From Oscillospiraceae bacterium (lineage in GTDB: Bacteria; Bacillota_A; Clostridia; Saccharofermentanales; Saccharofermentanaceae): a stretch of 21,753 nucleotides of DNA. Shown here one piece after another: positions 7,192 through 14,071 of this stretch. Positions within the stretch are counted from its first letter, which is position 1. Every line of letters begins with the position of its first letter. Location: contig CADAXO010000042.1 of NCBI GenBank assembly GCA_902791885.1, positions 1-21,753 on the forward strand, given 5' to 3'. The position numbers and the translations under genes were made by a program. The notes under the pieces are model-generated. The model was not told the origin of the DNA, searched no databases, and saw only the letters and a program-made list of their open reading frames with translations.

Positions 7192-9180
7192 ATGAAGAAG
7201 CTATTCACAAAAGCTATAACAGCAATCCTGACCGCGAGCCTTGTGCTCGCGGTATTCTCGTTAAATATCGGAAGGATCGTTCTGGCCGATGCGTCCGCGA
7301 CTGTAGAGTCCACCAACGAATGGGGTGACGGCGGTCAGATAACCCTTAATCTTTCCGGCTGCTCAGGTTACGGAACGATCGAAGTAGTCGTCGAGTTCGA
7401 CGGCAACATTTCTTCGGCATCGGGCTGGGGCTTCGACACATATACCGTATCAGGCAATCAGGTAACCGCGACTGTCTCCGCAAGCGGCGGCAATTCATGG
7501 GCTTTTAACGGCAATGTCGGAATCCAGGTCTCGGGCTCCGGAATCGCCAATGCTTCACTTGTATCCGTTACGGGTTCGGGCTCAGGACCTGCTGTTGCAG
7601 AACAGGGCAATCAGGACAATAACGGCAACAACGGCAACAACAATAACGACGGTCAGACTTCAGGCGGAACGTCCGCTTCGGTCGACTTAAGCGCTGTTGT
7701 TCAGGGCGACGACTGGCTTACGACCGACGGCGACAGGATCATCGATCAGAACGGAACCGAGGTGTGGCTTACAGGCTGCAACTGGTTCGGTTATAACACC
7801 GGAAGTAATATTTTCGACGGCGTGTGGTCATGTAACATGAGGGATGCCCTTGAGTCTATCGCGGACCACGGCTTCAACCTTCTCCGTATCCCGATGTCCG
7901 CCGAGCTTTTGCTGCAGTGGAAGAACGGCGAGTACCCTCAGGCTAACTTCAACCACGCTTATAACGCTGAGCTCGAGTCGATGAATTCGCTTGAGATCTT
8001 CGATTACGCGCTCGATATCTGCGCCGCGAACGGCATCAAGGTAATGATCGACATCCACTCGCTTCCTACGGATGCGATGGGCCACAACCTGCCTTTGTGG
8101 TACACGGATTCCATCACGGTCGACGACTTCTACGAGGCTTTGGACTGGCTTTCGGCAAGGTATGCGAACAACGACACCATCATCGCTTATGACCTGAAGA
8201 ACGAGCCGCACGGCAAGGCTTCCGAGCCCGATCACGCCATCTGGAATGATTCCGAGGATGCGAACAACTGGAGATTCGTTGCCGAGACTGCAGGCAACAT
8301 CATCCTCGACAACAACCCTCATGCGCTTATCGTTATCGAGGGTATTCAGATCTATCCTATCGATCCCGTCACCAACAATTTCACTTCGACAAATGATGAC
8401 GATTACTACAACTCCTGGTGGGGCGGAAATCTCCGTGCCGTCGCTGATTATCCGATCGACTTCGGTTCTGCCGAGCGCAATGCGCAGATAGTCTATTCTC
8501 CTCACGACTACGGTCCTGCGGTATACGCACAACCCTGGTTCGAGGGAGGCTTCACTTACGAGTCCCTTTATGAGGACTACTGGCACGAGGCGTGGCTCTA
8601 TATCGACGAGGAGGAGATCGCACCTCTGCTCATAGGTGAGTGGGGCGGCTTCATGACCGGCGACAACCTCACATGGATGACTTACATGAGACAGCTTATC
8701 GCGGAGTATCACCTGAACCACACATTCTGGTGCTTCAACGCGAACTCGGGTGATACGGGCGGACTTGTCCTTGATGACTTCGTCACATGGGATGAGGATA
8801 AGTATGAATTTGTGCGTCAGGTCCTCTGGCAGGATCAGGACGGAAACTTCATAGGCCTCGACCACGCGGTTGCGTTGGGTGACAACGGCATAAGCTTAAG
8901 CGAGTACTCGGGCCTTGAGGCAACACCTGTCTTAAACGACCCTGCTGCGGCTTCGGATGATGCTTCTTCTGTTCCGGTTTCTGCCTCTTCAGAGGGTGCT
9001 CCCGCTGCAACGGATCCGGTAACAGGTGAGACTTTGGCGGACGCCGAACTTCAGGCAAAGCCCGACGCCACTATGAGCACACTTCTTAAGATCGTTATCC
9101 TGATCGGCGCTGTCGTACTTATAGCTGCAGGAGGCTTCGCTGCATACAAGATAGGAGAGAAGACAGCCCGAAAAGATTGA
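7192..9180 (+). CDS. Secreted, membrane-anchored GH5 glycoside hydrolase (cellulase-like) with N-terminal binding-type domain
   Basis: A 662-residue enzyme predicted to cut beta-glucan or related polysaccharides at the cell surface. A signal peptide (1-34, KK then a hydrophobic core) is followed by a beta-rich domain (about 33-127) starting NEWGDGGQITLNLSG, an Asn/Gly-rich linker (about 128-162), and a GH5 domain (about 170-555). Catalytic residues are visible: the acid/base Glu338 in LKNEPHG and the nucleophile Glu483 in LIGEWGG, plus TGCNWFGY, FNLLRIPMS and MIDIHS. After an Ala/Ser/Pro-rich stretch comes one membrane helix (about 632-651) and a basic tail KIGEKTARKD, so the enzyme stays anchored with its catalytic domain outside. 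No dockerin or LPXTG is present. ATG at 7192 starts the signal peptide; a GTG at 7183 overlapping the paaK stop is an alternative. Endoglucanase, xyloglucanase and mannanase activities cannot be told apart here. Confidence 0.9.
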   Translation: MKKLFTKAITAILTASLVLAVFSLNIGRIVLADASATVESTNEWGDGGQITLNLSGCSGYGTIEVVVEFDGNISSASGWGFDTYTVSGNQVTATVSASGGNSWAFNGNVGIQVSGSGIANASLVSVTGSGSGPAVAEQGNQDNNGNNGNNNNDGQTSGGTSASVDLSAVVQGDDWLTTDGDRIIDQNGTEVWLTGCNWFGYNTGSNIFDGVWSCNMRDALESIADHGFNLLRIPMSAELLLQWKNGEYPQANFNHAYNAELESMNSLEIFDYALDICAANGIKVMIDIHSLPTDAMGHNLPLWYTDSITVDDFYEALDWLSARYANNDTIIAYDLKNEPHGKASEPDHAIWNDSEDANNWRFVAETAGNIILDNNPHALIVIEGIQIYPIDPVTNNFTSTNDDDYYNSWWGGNLRAVADYPIDFGSAERNAQIVYSPHDYGPAVYAQPWFEGGFTYESLYEDYWHEAWLYIDEEEIAPLLIGEWGGFMTGDNLTWMTYMRQLIAEYHLNHTFWCFNANSGDTGGLVLDDFVTWDEDKYEFVRQVLWQDQDGNFIGLDHAVALGDNGISLSEYSGLEATPVLNDPAAASDDASSVPVSASSEGAPAATDPVTGETLADAELQAKPDATMSTLLKIVILIGAVVLIAAGGFAAYKIGEKTARKD

Positions 9181-9261
9181 TGCCCCGTTTGATGAGCCAC
9201 AGATTGTTCATATTTTTAATCTAAATTTAACGTCAACGCTCTATATATCAAATGGAATTAA

Positions 9262-9291
9262 TTGAATTGGACGGTCGGTATTTCGTATAAT
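9262..9291 (+). promoter_or_regulatory. Promoter before the binding-domain membrane protein
   Basis: TTGAAT (9262-9267) and a consensus TATAAT (9286-9291) are 18 bases apart. Transcription would begin near 9298, and a GGGGG ribosome site follows at 9316-9320. The flanking 147-base gap after the GH5 gene is AT-rich with no clear terminator, so the downstream genes probably have their own promoter as well as possible read-through. Confidence 0.55.
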
Positions 9292-9327
9292 TTTATTATA
9301 TTTATAAGGCGTGTTGGGGGATGCGTT

Positions 9328-9870
9328 GTGAATAAGTCAACTTTTTCAAAAGTCTTAGCTCTGATTGCTTTACTTGCTGTCTCGGCTTTCTATGTGTTCT
9401 TAAGCCCGGCCAGCGCATTGGCTGATGCTTCCGTTTCCACGAGTAATGTTCAGACGTGGGGAAGCGGCGGACTTATCTCGTTTAATATCTCAGGTGTTTC
9501 CACCGGCGAGATCATCAATGTAACCATCTCGACAACCGGCACGATCTTAAGTGCTTACGATAACATGGGCAGCACGGTCCTCGTTTACGGCGAGACCGCT
9601 ACCTGCGCATTCACAGTTTACGATCCCTCGATCTCCTACTATCAGATCGCAGTTGAAGGAGTTAACATCAGCGGCCTTTCCGCGAGTGTATGGGTAACTC
9701 CCGCTGAAGTTCCCGCAGAGCCCGAGCAACCCGCTGAGCAGCCTGCCGAGCAGCCTGCGCTGCAGTTCAGATCGCCACTATCACAGAGGCTACCGAAGCA
9801 ACTGAAGAAGCGGTTGAGGAAGAGGGCGGAGAAGAGACAGCTCCCACAGAGACAACGGTTCCCAGAGTAA
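9328..9870 (+). CDS. Secreted binding-type domain protein, 5' part of an apparently frameshifted gene
   Basis: The first 180 codons of what looks like one longer gene. GTG at 9328 is chosen because GGGGG lies 7 bases upstream and the protein then begins with a good signal peptide (NKSTFSKVLALIALLAVSAF, cleavage after ALA). The mature part (DASVSTSNVQTWGSGGLISF) closely follows the N-terminal domain of the neighbouring GH5 enzyme: both have ADAS, then WGxGG and NxSG. A Pro/Glu/Gln repeat (AEQPAEQPA) follows. From about codon 144 the frame turns into an unnatural Arg/Lys/Gln-rich tail (PKQLKKRLRKRAEKRQLPQ), while the -1 frame reads a sensible Thr/Glu stalk that continues into the next open frame. 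I infer loss of one base near 9757-9775. The domain probably binds carbohydrate outside the cell; this is untested. Confidence 0.6.
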   Translation: MNKSTFSKVLALIALLAVSAFYVFLSPASALADASVSTSNVQTWGSGGLISFNISGVSTGEIINVTISTTGTILSAYDNMGSTVLVYGETATCAFTVYDPSISYYQIAVEGVNISGLSASVWVTPAEVPAEPEQPAEQPAEQPALQFRSPLSQRLPKQLKKRLRKRAEKRQLPQRQRFPE

Positions 9871-9872
9871 TC

Positions 9873-10628
9873 ATGGATGCAGCGGGCAACCTCATAGTAG
9901 TAACTCCGACTCCTACATCATTCCCCCGTATGGAGTCCAATAACGTAGAATTAAGGACCAACGTAGGCGCATTCCCCGTTAAGCCCGTTATCGGAGGTCT
10001 TGTAATCATAGCTATCCTCGGTGCAAGATTCGTAATCCTGAAGACCAGAGGTCTCCGCGGCAAGCAGCTCGCCATCGAGTTCATCCCCACAGTCGGCGAG
10101 ATCTACGACAGGGCACAGTTTAAGAAATCCCAGAAGAGACTTAAGGAGAAGATGGAGAAGGAGCAGAAGGCCAAGTCGGCTCCTGACGGAACCAATTCCG
10201 CATCCGCGAAAGCTGCCGAGGCTGCAAGAGAAGCTCAGATCGCAAGAGCAGAGTTTGCCAAGGCTGCACAGGAGCGCAAGGCTGCAGCAGCTGCTGCAGG
10301 TACACCCACGGCACGTTCGGGTAAGCAGCCCGCTAAGCCTCAGGGCATCAAGACAGATCCCGGCTTCAAGTTCACGGCTCCTACGGCCAAGCCTTCGATC
10401 AGTAACGATGATGCGAATGCTCCTTCGCCGTTCAAGCCTTCCGGCGATGCCAAGAAAGAGCATGAGATGTCTCCTGAACTTCAGAAGTTAAGATCCGAAT
10501 TGGATGAGCTCCGCTCAGGTAAGACCACGTCGGGCGACGGTACACCCGCGGCTCCCACACATAAGAAGATGGACTGGAAGACCAAGGCTCCTTCTTCCGG
10601 CAATGAGACAAAACCCGGTGAGGATTGA
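9873..10628 (+). CDS. Membrane helix and long cytoplasmic tail, 3' part of the frameshifted gene
   Basis: The frame is open from 9738, so the ATG at 9873 is probably not the natural start. Read back into the upstream part, it gives a Thr/Glu stalk (TEATEATEEAVEEEGG), then VVTPTPTSFP, a single membrane helix (about residues 36-56 of this part), positive residues inside (LKTRGLRGK), and about 190 cytoplasmic residues. The tail has a charged helical stretch (KKSQKRLKEKMEKEQKAK), an Ala-rich helix (AAEAAREAQIARAEFAKAAQ), a disordered region with SPFKP (185-189), and a short final helix (SPELQKLRSELDELRSG). With the missing base restored, the full protein would be about 433 residues: signal peptide, binding domain, stalk, helix, cytoplasmic tail. 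I recognise no named family. The next gene starts two bases after its stop. Confidence 0.6.
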   Translation: MDAAGNLIVVTPTPTSFPRMESNNVELRTNVGAFPVKPVIGGLVIIAILGARFVILKTRGLRGKQLAIEFIPTVGEIYDRAQFKKSQKRLKEKMEKEQKAKSAPDGTNSASAKAAEAAREAQIARAEFAKAAQERKAAAAAAGTPTARSGKQPAKPQGIKTDPGFKFTAPTAKPSISNDDANAPSPFKPSGDAKKEHEMSPELQKLRSELDELRSGKTTSGDGTPAAPTHKKMDWKTKAPSSGNETKPGED

Positions 10629-10630
10629 TC

Positions 10631-10807
10631 ATGGGAATCGGTTCGCTTCTGGGTAAGCTGAAAGGAAAGAAAGTACCCGATCCTTCGGCAGAAGATGAGG
10701 ATAAGCCCGTAGTCGTAAACGGTTATCTTCAGACTTCGAACACGAGAGTAATACGCCCAGTTTATTCCAACACAAGAGAAGGAAGAAATGAGCGTAAACA
10801 TGACTGA
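10631..10807 (+). CDS. Small basic protein of unknown function (58 aa)
   Basis: ATG at 10631 has GGTGAGG (10617-10623) upstream, and the gene begins two bases after the preceding stop, so it is very likely translated with it. The N-terminus, MGIGSLLGKLKGKK, could form a short amphipathic basic helix of the type that lies on membranes. An acidic patch (DPSAEDEDK) follows, then VVVNGYLQTSN and a charged end RNERKHD. It has no membrane helix or cysteine and I recognise no family. Its place between a membrane protein with a cytoplasmic tail and a disordered SPF-repeat protein suggests a shared job, which is inference. Confidence 0.6.
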   Translation: MGIGSLLGKLKGKKVPDPSAEDEDKPVVVNGYLQTSNTRVIRPVYSNTREGRNERKHD

Positions 10808-10865
10808 TTTAAGGTATAATATAAGAGTAGATATTACGTATACAGGAGCGCGCGGCAGTGCTTAA
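10788..10865 (+). other. Possible 25-codon overlapping ORF and TATAAT box before the SPF-repeat gene
   Basis: ATG at 10788 is closely preceded by AGAAGGAAGAA and opens a 25-codon frame (MSVNMTDLRYNIRV and on), ending in TAA at 10863-10865. It overlaps the end of the 58-residue gene and the GTG start of the next gene. The same stretch contains a perfect TATAAT at 10815-10820 without a convincing -35 box. Either could matter: a coupling or leader peptide, or an internal promoter. Both could also be chance. Confidence 0.25.
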
Positions 10866-11766
10866 CGATTCACAGAACAGCAGAAGAGGCAGACCTTCAT
10901 CCCCGAAGCCTGCAAGAAGAGGTAATCCGTCGACGATGAATCGTCCTGATTCAGAGTCTTTGAATTCGAATGCAACTTCAACTGTTGCGGCTCAGTTTTT
11001 CGCGAGGAATCTCGAGGAAGATAAGGACAAGGCCAATAAGCCTTCCATAGCCAACACATTTATTCCCCCTGTTATAGAGAAGGAGCAGGAGAAGACGGTT
11101 TCTCCCTTCAAGGCTCCGCCCAAGGGCCCGATCAAGCGCCCGAAGAATGCTGCCAACATCGCTTTCCAGCAGGAAGAGAAGAAACCCGAAGAGGAAGTTA
11201 AGAAGGCACCCGAGGGACCTCAGATAGCGAAGTTTATGAATATCCCCATCGTGCAGAAGCCCGAGTCTCCTTTCAAGCCTATATCAGAGGCTCCTCAGAA
11301 TAATACAGGCCTTAAGGCTCCGATCAAGCGACCGCCGTCAGCTTCGATCAATCATGCCGCAGCGCAGAAAGAAGAAGCACCTGAAGCTGCTTCTGAGTCA
11401 CCGTTCAAGCCTGCACCCGCACCTGAGAAACCTGCTTTCGCTCAGTCCGCATTTGTTGCAAGACCCGATGCGGGAAGAAGTCCTTTCAGCAGACCCAAGG
11501 GCGCTGAGAAGCCGGCTTTCACACCTGTAGCTTCAACCAAGCCCAGGACTATGGAAAAGACATTCGTACCTTTGGCTCCCGTGCCTTTTACAGAGAAGCA
11601 GAAGGAAGATCCGGTAAGTCCTTTCGCACCGCCGGTGCAGAAGACCGAAGAGCAGAAGAGGATCGAAGAAGAGAATGCCAGGAGAGCTCTCGAGCAGAGC
11701 CGCATCGAGGTTAAGAAGTCCCCACTGGATAAGTTGAGAGACGGTCTGAACAGACCTTTATTCTGA
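10858..11766 (+). CDS. Disordered SPF(K)P-repeat protein of unknown function
   Basis: A 302-residue protein with no signal peptide, membrane helix or cysteine, rich in Pro, Lys, Glu, Ala and Ser, and so mostly disordered and cytoplasmic. GTG at 10858 is chosen: AGGAG lies 9 bases upstream and an in-frame stop (TAG, 10828-10830) blocks earlier starts. SPF occurs at residues 82, 137, 181, 208 and 254 (SPFK three times, then SPFS and SPFA), with a related SPLDKL near the end. PIKRP occurs at 91-95 and 155-159, and EKPAF twice. A charged helix (EEQKRIEEENARRALEQSR, about 264-282) and NRPLF close the protein. The cytoplasmic tail of the upstream membrane protein also carries SPFKP. I recognise no family. 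A scaffold or adaptor binding a common partner is plausible, but inference. Confidence 0.7.
   Translation: MLNDSQNSRRGRPSSPKPARRGNPSTMNRPDSESLNSNATSTVAAQFFARNLEEDKDKANKPSIANTFIPPVIEKEQEKTVSPFKAPPKGPIKRPKNAANIAFQQEEKKPEEEVKKAPEGPQIAKFMNIPIVQKPESPFKPISEAPQNNTGLKAPIKRPPSASINHAAAQKEEAPEAASESPFKPAPAPEKPAFAQSAFVARPDAGRSPFSRPKGAEKPAFTPVASTKPRTMEKTFVPLAPVPFTEKQKEDPVSPFAPPVQKTEEQKRIEEENARRALEQSRIEVKKSPLDKLRDGLNRPLF
11101..11625 (+). repeat. Five SPF(K)P short linear motifs within the disordered protein
   Basis: The motif SPF[KSA]x(P) begins at codons starting 11101, 11266, 11398, 11479 and 11617, spaced 27-55 codons apart. The codons differ between copies, so conservation is at protein level rather than recent DNA duplication. 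The same motif appears once at 10425-10439 in the upstream gene. Confidence 0.7.
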
Positions 11767-11769
11767 TAA

Positions 11770-12531
11770 ATGGCGAAGACCGCGATCGTTACAGGTGCAT
11801 CTTCAGGCATAGGGAAAGCCTTTGTAAAAGCTTTGCTTAATTCACCCGATTGTCCGGATATTATTTGGATCGTAGCCCGCCGTATGGACAGGCTCGAGGA
11901 ACTGGCTGCATTCTCATCGAAGCTGGTTCCCGTTAAAGCCGACCTCGGAAATCAGGACGGCATAGATGTCATTAAGACCAAGCTTAATGCCGAGAAGCCA
12001 GATGTAAGTCTTCTTATCAACTGTGCGGGAATGGGCAAGAAGGGCAATATCGCAGACCGCGATGCTTCCGATATCAGCGATACTATAACACTTAACTGCA
12101 CGGCTCTGTCTGTGCTGACCCGCGAGGTCATTCCTTTCATGCCGGAAGACTCCCGTATTATTAATGTCGGTTCTTCCGCCGCATATCTTCCCCAACCGGG
12201 ATTTACTGTTTACGCCGCATCCAAGTCTTACGTTGTATCGTTCTCACGCGCACTTGCACGTGAGCTCAGCAGGAAGCGCATATACGTTACCGTAGTGTGC
12301 CCCGGACCGGTTGAGACCGAGTTTAATAAGCTTGCGACTGACGGTGCATCGGATAAGTTCACGGGTTTTCGTAAGTTCGTGGCAGCCGATGCGGATAAGC
12401 TTGCGGCAGCTTCTTTGAAGGCTGCGAGACGCAAGCGTGTGATGTTTGTTTACGGGCTTCCCAACAAGGCTTTGCACGTGGCTGCGAAGCTTATGCCGGT
12501 AGGGCTGTATCTTAAATTGTTTTACAGATAA
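11770..12531 (+). CDS. Short-chain dehydrogenase/reductase (SDR)
   Basis: A 253-residue classical SDR that would oxidise or reduce a hydroxyl/keto group with NAD(P). The cofactor motif TGASSGIG is at 8-15, NCAG at 84-87, and the catalytic residues Ser135/136, Tyr148 and Lys152 (YAASK) are in place, followed by PGPVETEF. The C-terminal VMFVYGLPNKALHVAAKLMP resembles the DltE/YqjQ-like subgroup that often carries a hydrophobic tail. It begins three bases after the previous stop with no clear ribosome site, so translation is probably coupled. The substrate is unknown. Confidence 0.88.
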   Translation: MAKTAIVTGASSGIGKAFVKALLNSPDCPDIIWIVARRMDRLEELAAFSSKLVPVKADLGNQDGIDVIKTKLNAEKPDVSLLINCAGMGKKGNIADRDASDISDTITLNCTALSVLTREVIPFMPEDSRIINVGSSAAYLPQPGFTVYAASKSYVVSFSRALARELSRKRIYVTVVCPGPVETEFNKLATDGASDKFTGFRKFVAADADKLAAASLKAARRKRVMFVYGLPNKALHVAAKLMPVGLYLKLFYR

Positions 12532-12546
12532 TGTAAGAGGCTGCAT

Positions 12547-13821
12547 ATGAGACTTTACGGTATCTTCAAGGACAATATGGTGTTCCAGCGGGACAAGGCT
12601 ATGTACGTCTTCGGAAACGGCGCGAAAGGTCCGGTCAATGCATCTGTTTGTTTCGAAGATTCCGTTCTTTCTTCGGGTGAGTCGTCGGTTTCATCGGATT
12701 TTTCAGACTCTTTGAATTCTTCAGATACTTCGGATGACGGCAGATTTACTGTGGAACTTCCCGCTTTGCCTGCGGGCGGTCCGTATACGCTTGAGGTTAC
12801 AGATGGTGAATCTTCTGCCGTGATCAGGAATGTCTATATCGGCGAAGTCTGGATTGCAGGCGGCCAGAGCAATATGGAATATCCTTTGGGAAGGGCGGAT
12901 CATGCATCAAAGATCGTTCCGGATCTTCCCGTGACCAATATACATTTCTATCAGGTTCCCGTTGCCGCAGGGCGTGATGATCTGACTTCGTTAGAAGAGG
13001 AAACCTCATGGAATATCATAAATAAAGATAACTGTTACGGCATGAGCGGAGTCGCTTTCTTCTTTATCCGTAAGGTGGAGGAGTATCTTAAGTCCAAAGG
13101 TGAGACGGATCTTCATTTCGGTGTCATCGGATGCTACCTGGGCGGTACGTCGGTATCAAGCTGGCAGTCAGCGGATTCGCTCGGCAATACTTATGAGGGC
13201 AGACGGTTTATAGATGAGTATCTTGATAAGTGCAGCGTCTGGAGCTCCCATGAAGAGTATCTTGCGGCGGAGACGAAGTTTGCCGATGACTGTGAAGATT
13301 ATGCCAACCGCGTGAATGCCGAGCTTAATAAGAGCCCGTATCTTACATATCTTGAGATGGATAATATCATCGGAGGAGGTCCCTGGCCGCCGCCGGTAAG
13401 TCCCGTATCAATAAGACGCCCCGGTGCATTGTTCGAAGGAATGGTGTTAAGGCTCGTGCCTCTGTCTTCAAGAGGTGTCATCTTCTATCAGGGCGAAGAA
13501 GATACAGCTTCGCATTCTGAAGACTATGCAGCCGCATTTAAGTCGATGATCGAAGAGTGGAGATCGCTGTTTCTGGATGAGGATCTCCCGTTCCTTTTCT
13601 GTGAGCTTCCGCAATTCCCGCTGACTTCAGGCGATACCGTAAGCGAGGATCCCTCATGGCAGAGACTTCGCGGACAGCAGAAGTTGGTGGCTGATACGGT
13701 CCCCAATGCGTATATGGCTGAATTCAGGGAATGCGGAGAGGTCGATAATGTTCATCCGTCGGATAAGAAAACTCCCGGAGAGAGACTCGCAGACCTCGCG
13801 ATCCGGTTCGTCTACGGCTGA
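12547..13821 (+). CDS. Sialate O-acetylesterase-like SGNH/GDSL esterase
   Basis: A 424-residue carbohydrate esterase (SASA, sialate O-acetylesterase family) expected to remove O-acetyl groups from sugars. The opening MVFQRDKAMYVFGNG is typical of the family. The nucleophile is Ser108 in GGQSNME, the oxyanion Gly lies in CYLGGTSVSSW, GVIFYQGEED matches the third block, and the Asp/His pair is D400 and H403 in DNVHPSDK. No signal peptide is visible, so it acts in the cytoplasm, probably on imported acetylated sugars. A Ser/Asp-rich loop (about 35-65, with SSGESSVSSDFSDSLNSSD) is unusual. AGAGG lies 6 bases before the ATG. It is the last gene of the run. Confidence 0.88.
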   Translation: MRLYGIFKDNMVFQRDKAMYVFGNGAKGPVNASVCFEDSVLSSGESSVSSDFSDSLNSSDTSDDGRFTVELPALPAGGPYTLEVTDGESSAVIRNVYIGEVWIAGGQSNMEYPLGRADHASKIVPDLPVTNIHFYQVPVAAGRDDLTSLEEETSWNIINKDNCYGMSGVAFFFIRKVEEYLKSKGETDLHFGVIGCYLGGTSVSSWQSADSLGNTYEGRRFIDEYLDKCSVWSSHEEYLAAETKFADDCEDYANRVNAELNKSPYLTYLEMDNIIGGGPWPPPVSPVSIRRPGALFEGMVLRLVPLSSRGVIFYQGEEDTASHSEDYAAAFKSMIEEWRSLFLDEDLPFLFCELPQFPLTSGDTVSEDPSWQRLRGQQKLVADTVPNAYMAEFRECGEVDNVHPSDKKTPGERLADLAIRFVYG

Positions 13822-13830
13822 TTGATAATA

Positions 13831-13860
13831 TTGATAAAACGTCAGGCTTTGTGATATACT
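13831..13860 (+). promoter_or_regulatory. Promoter of tRNA-Thr
   Basis: TTGATA (13831-13836) and TATACT (13855-13860) are 18 bases apart. The -10 box is preceded by TG at 13852-13853, giving an extended -10. It lies 20 bases upstream of the tRNA, which is the right position for a stable-RNA promoter. Confidence 0.7.
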
Positions 13861-13880
13861 TCTAAAGCTTTTTGAAGCGT

Positions 13881-13956
13881 GCCTCTATAGCTCAGTAGGT
13901 AGAGCGCATCCATGGTAAGGATGAGGTCGCCGGTTCGATCCCGGCTGGAGGCTCCA
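13881..13956 (+). tRNA. tRNA-Thr (anticodon GGT)
   Basis: A 76-base tRNA with encoded CCA. The acceptor arms GCCTCTA and TGGAGGC pair with one G-T wobble. The D arm is TAGCTCAGTAGGTAGAGC, the anticodon stem CATCC/GGATG encloses loop ATGGTAA (anticodon GGT, reading ACC and ACU), and the T arm is GCCGG-TTCGATC-CCGGC. The discriminator base is T, allowed for threonine. A sigma-70-type promoter sits just upstream. Confidence 0.95.
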
Positions 13957-13965
13957 AAGAAACTC

Positions 13966-14039
13966 AGAACCTCCGTGCCTGGCCGCGGACAGTGCGCTCG
14001 TCGCTCTGCTCCTCCGCAACTTGCGGCATCGGGGGTTCT
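13966..14039. repeat. Long imperfect hairpin element after the tRNA
   Basis: AGAACCTCCGTGCC (13966-13979) can pair with GGCATCGGGGGTTCT (14025-14039) with few mismatches. Inside, GCGGA (13985-13989) pairs with TCCGC (14013-14017), and a further small stem surrounds CTCGT. A competing hairpin, CCGCAA-C-TTGCGG, overlaps it. No strong T-run follows, so it is not a textbook terminator. It fills the gap between the tRNA and the acetyltransferase gene. It could be an RNA-processing or terminator-like structure, or a dispersed palindromic repeat. Confidence 0.5.
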
Positions 14040-14071
14040 TCGTTTATAAGAAAAATGGAGGAGATACTGCC

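Noticed and set aside
7600..7680. Asn/Gly repeat in the GH5 gene as a possible DNA repeat or CRISPR-like array
   Set aside because: It is a short in-frame low-complexity linker between two domains, with no regular repeat-spacer pattern.
7828..8865. A 345-codon open frame on the minus strand inside the GH5 gene
   Set aside because: The plus strand here encodes the intact GH5 catalytic domain with its catalytic residues; the antisense frame has no ribosome site and a Val/Arg-rich composition typical of antisense reading.
9750..9780. Programmed -1 ribosomal frameshift joining the two halves of the membrane protein
   Set aside because: No X XXY YYZ slippery heptamer is present near the frame change; base loss or sequence error is simpler.
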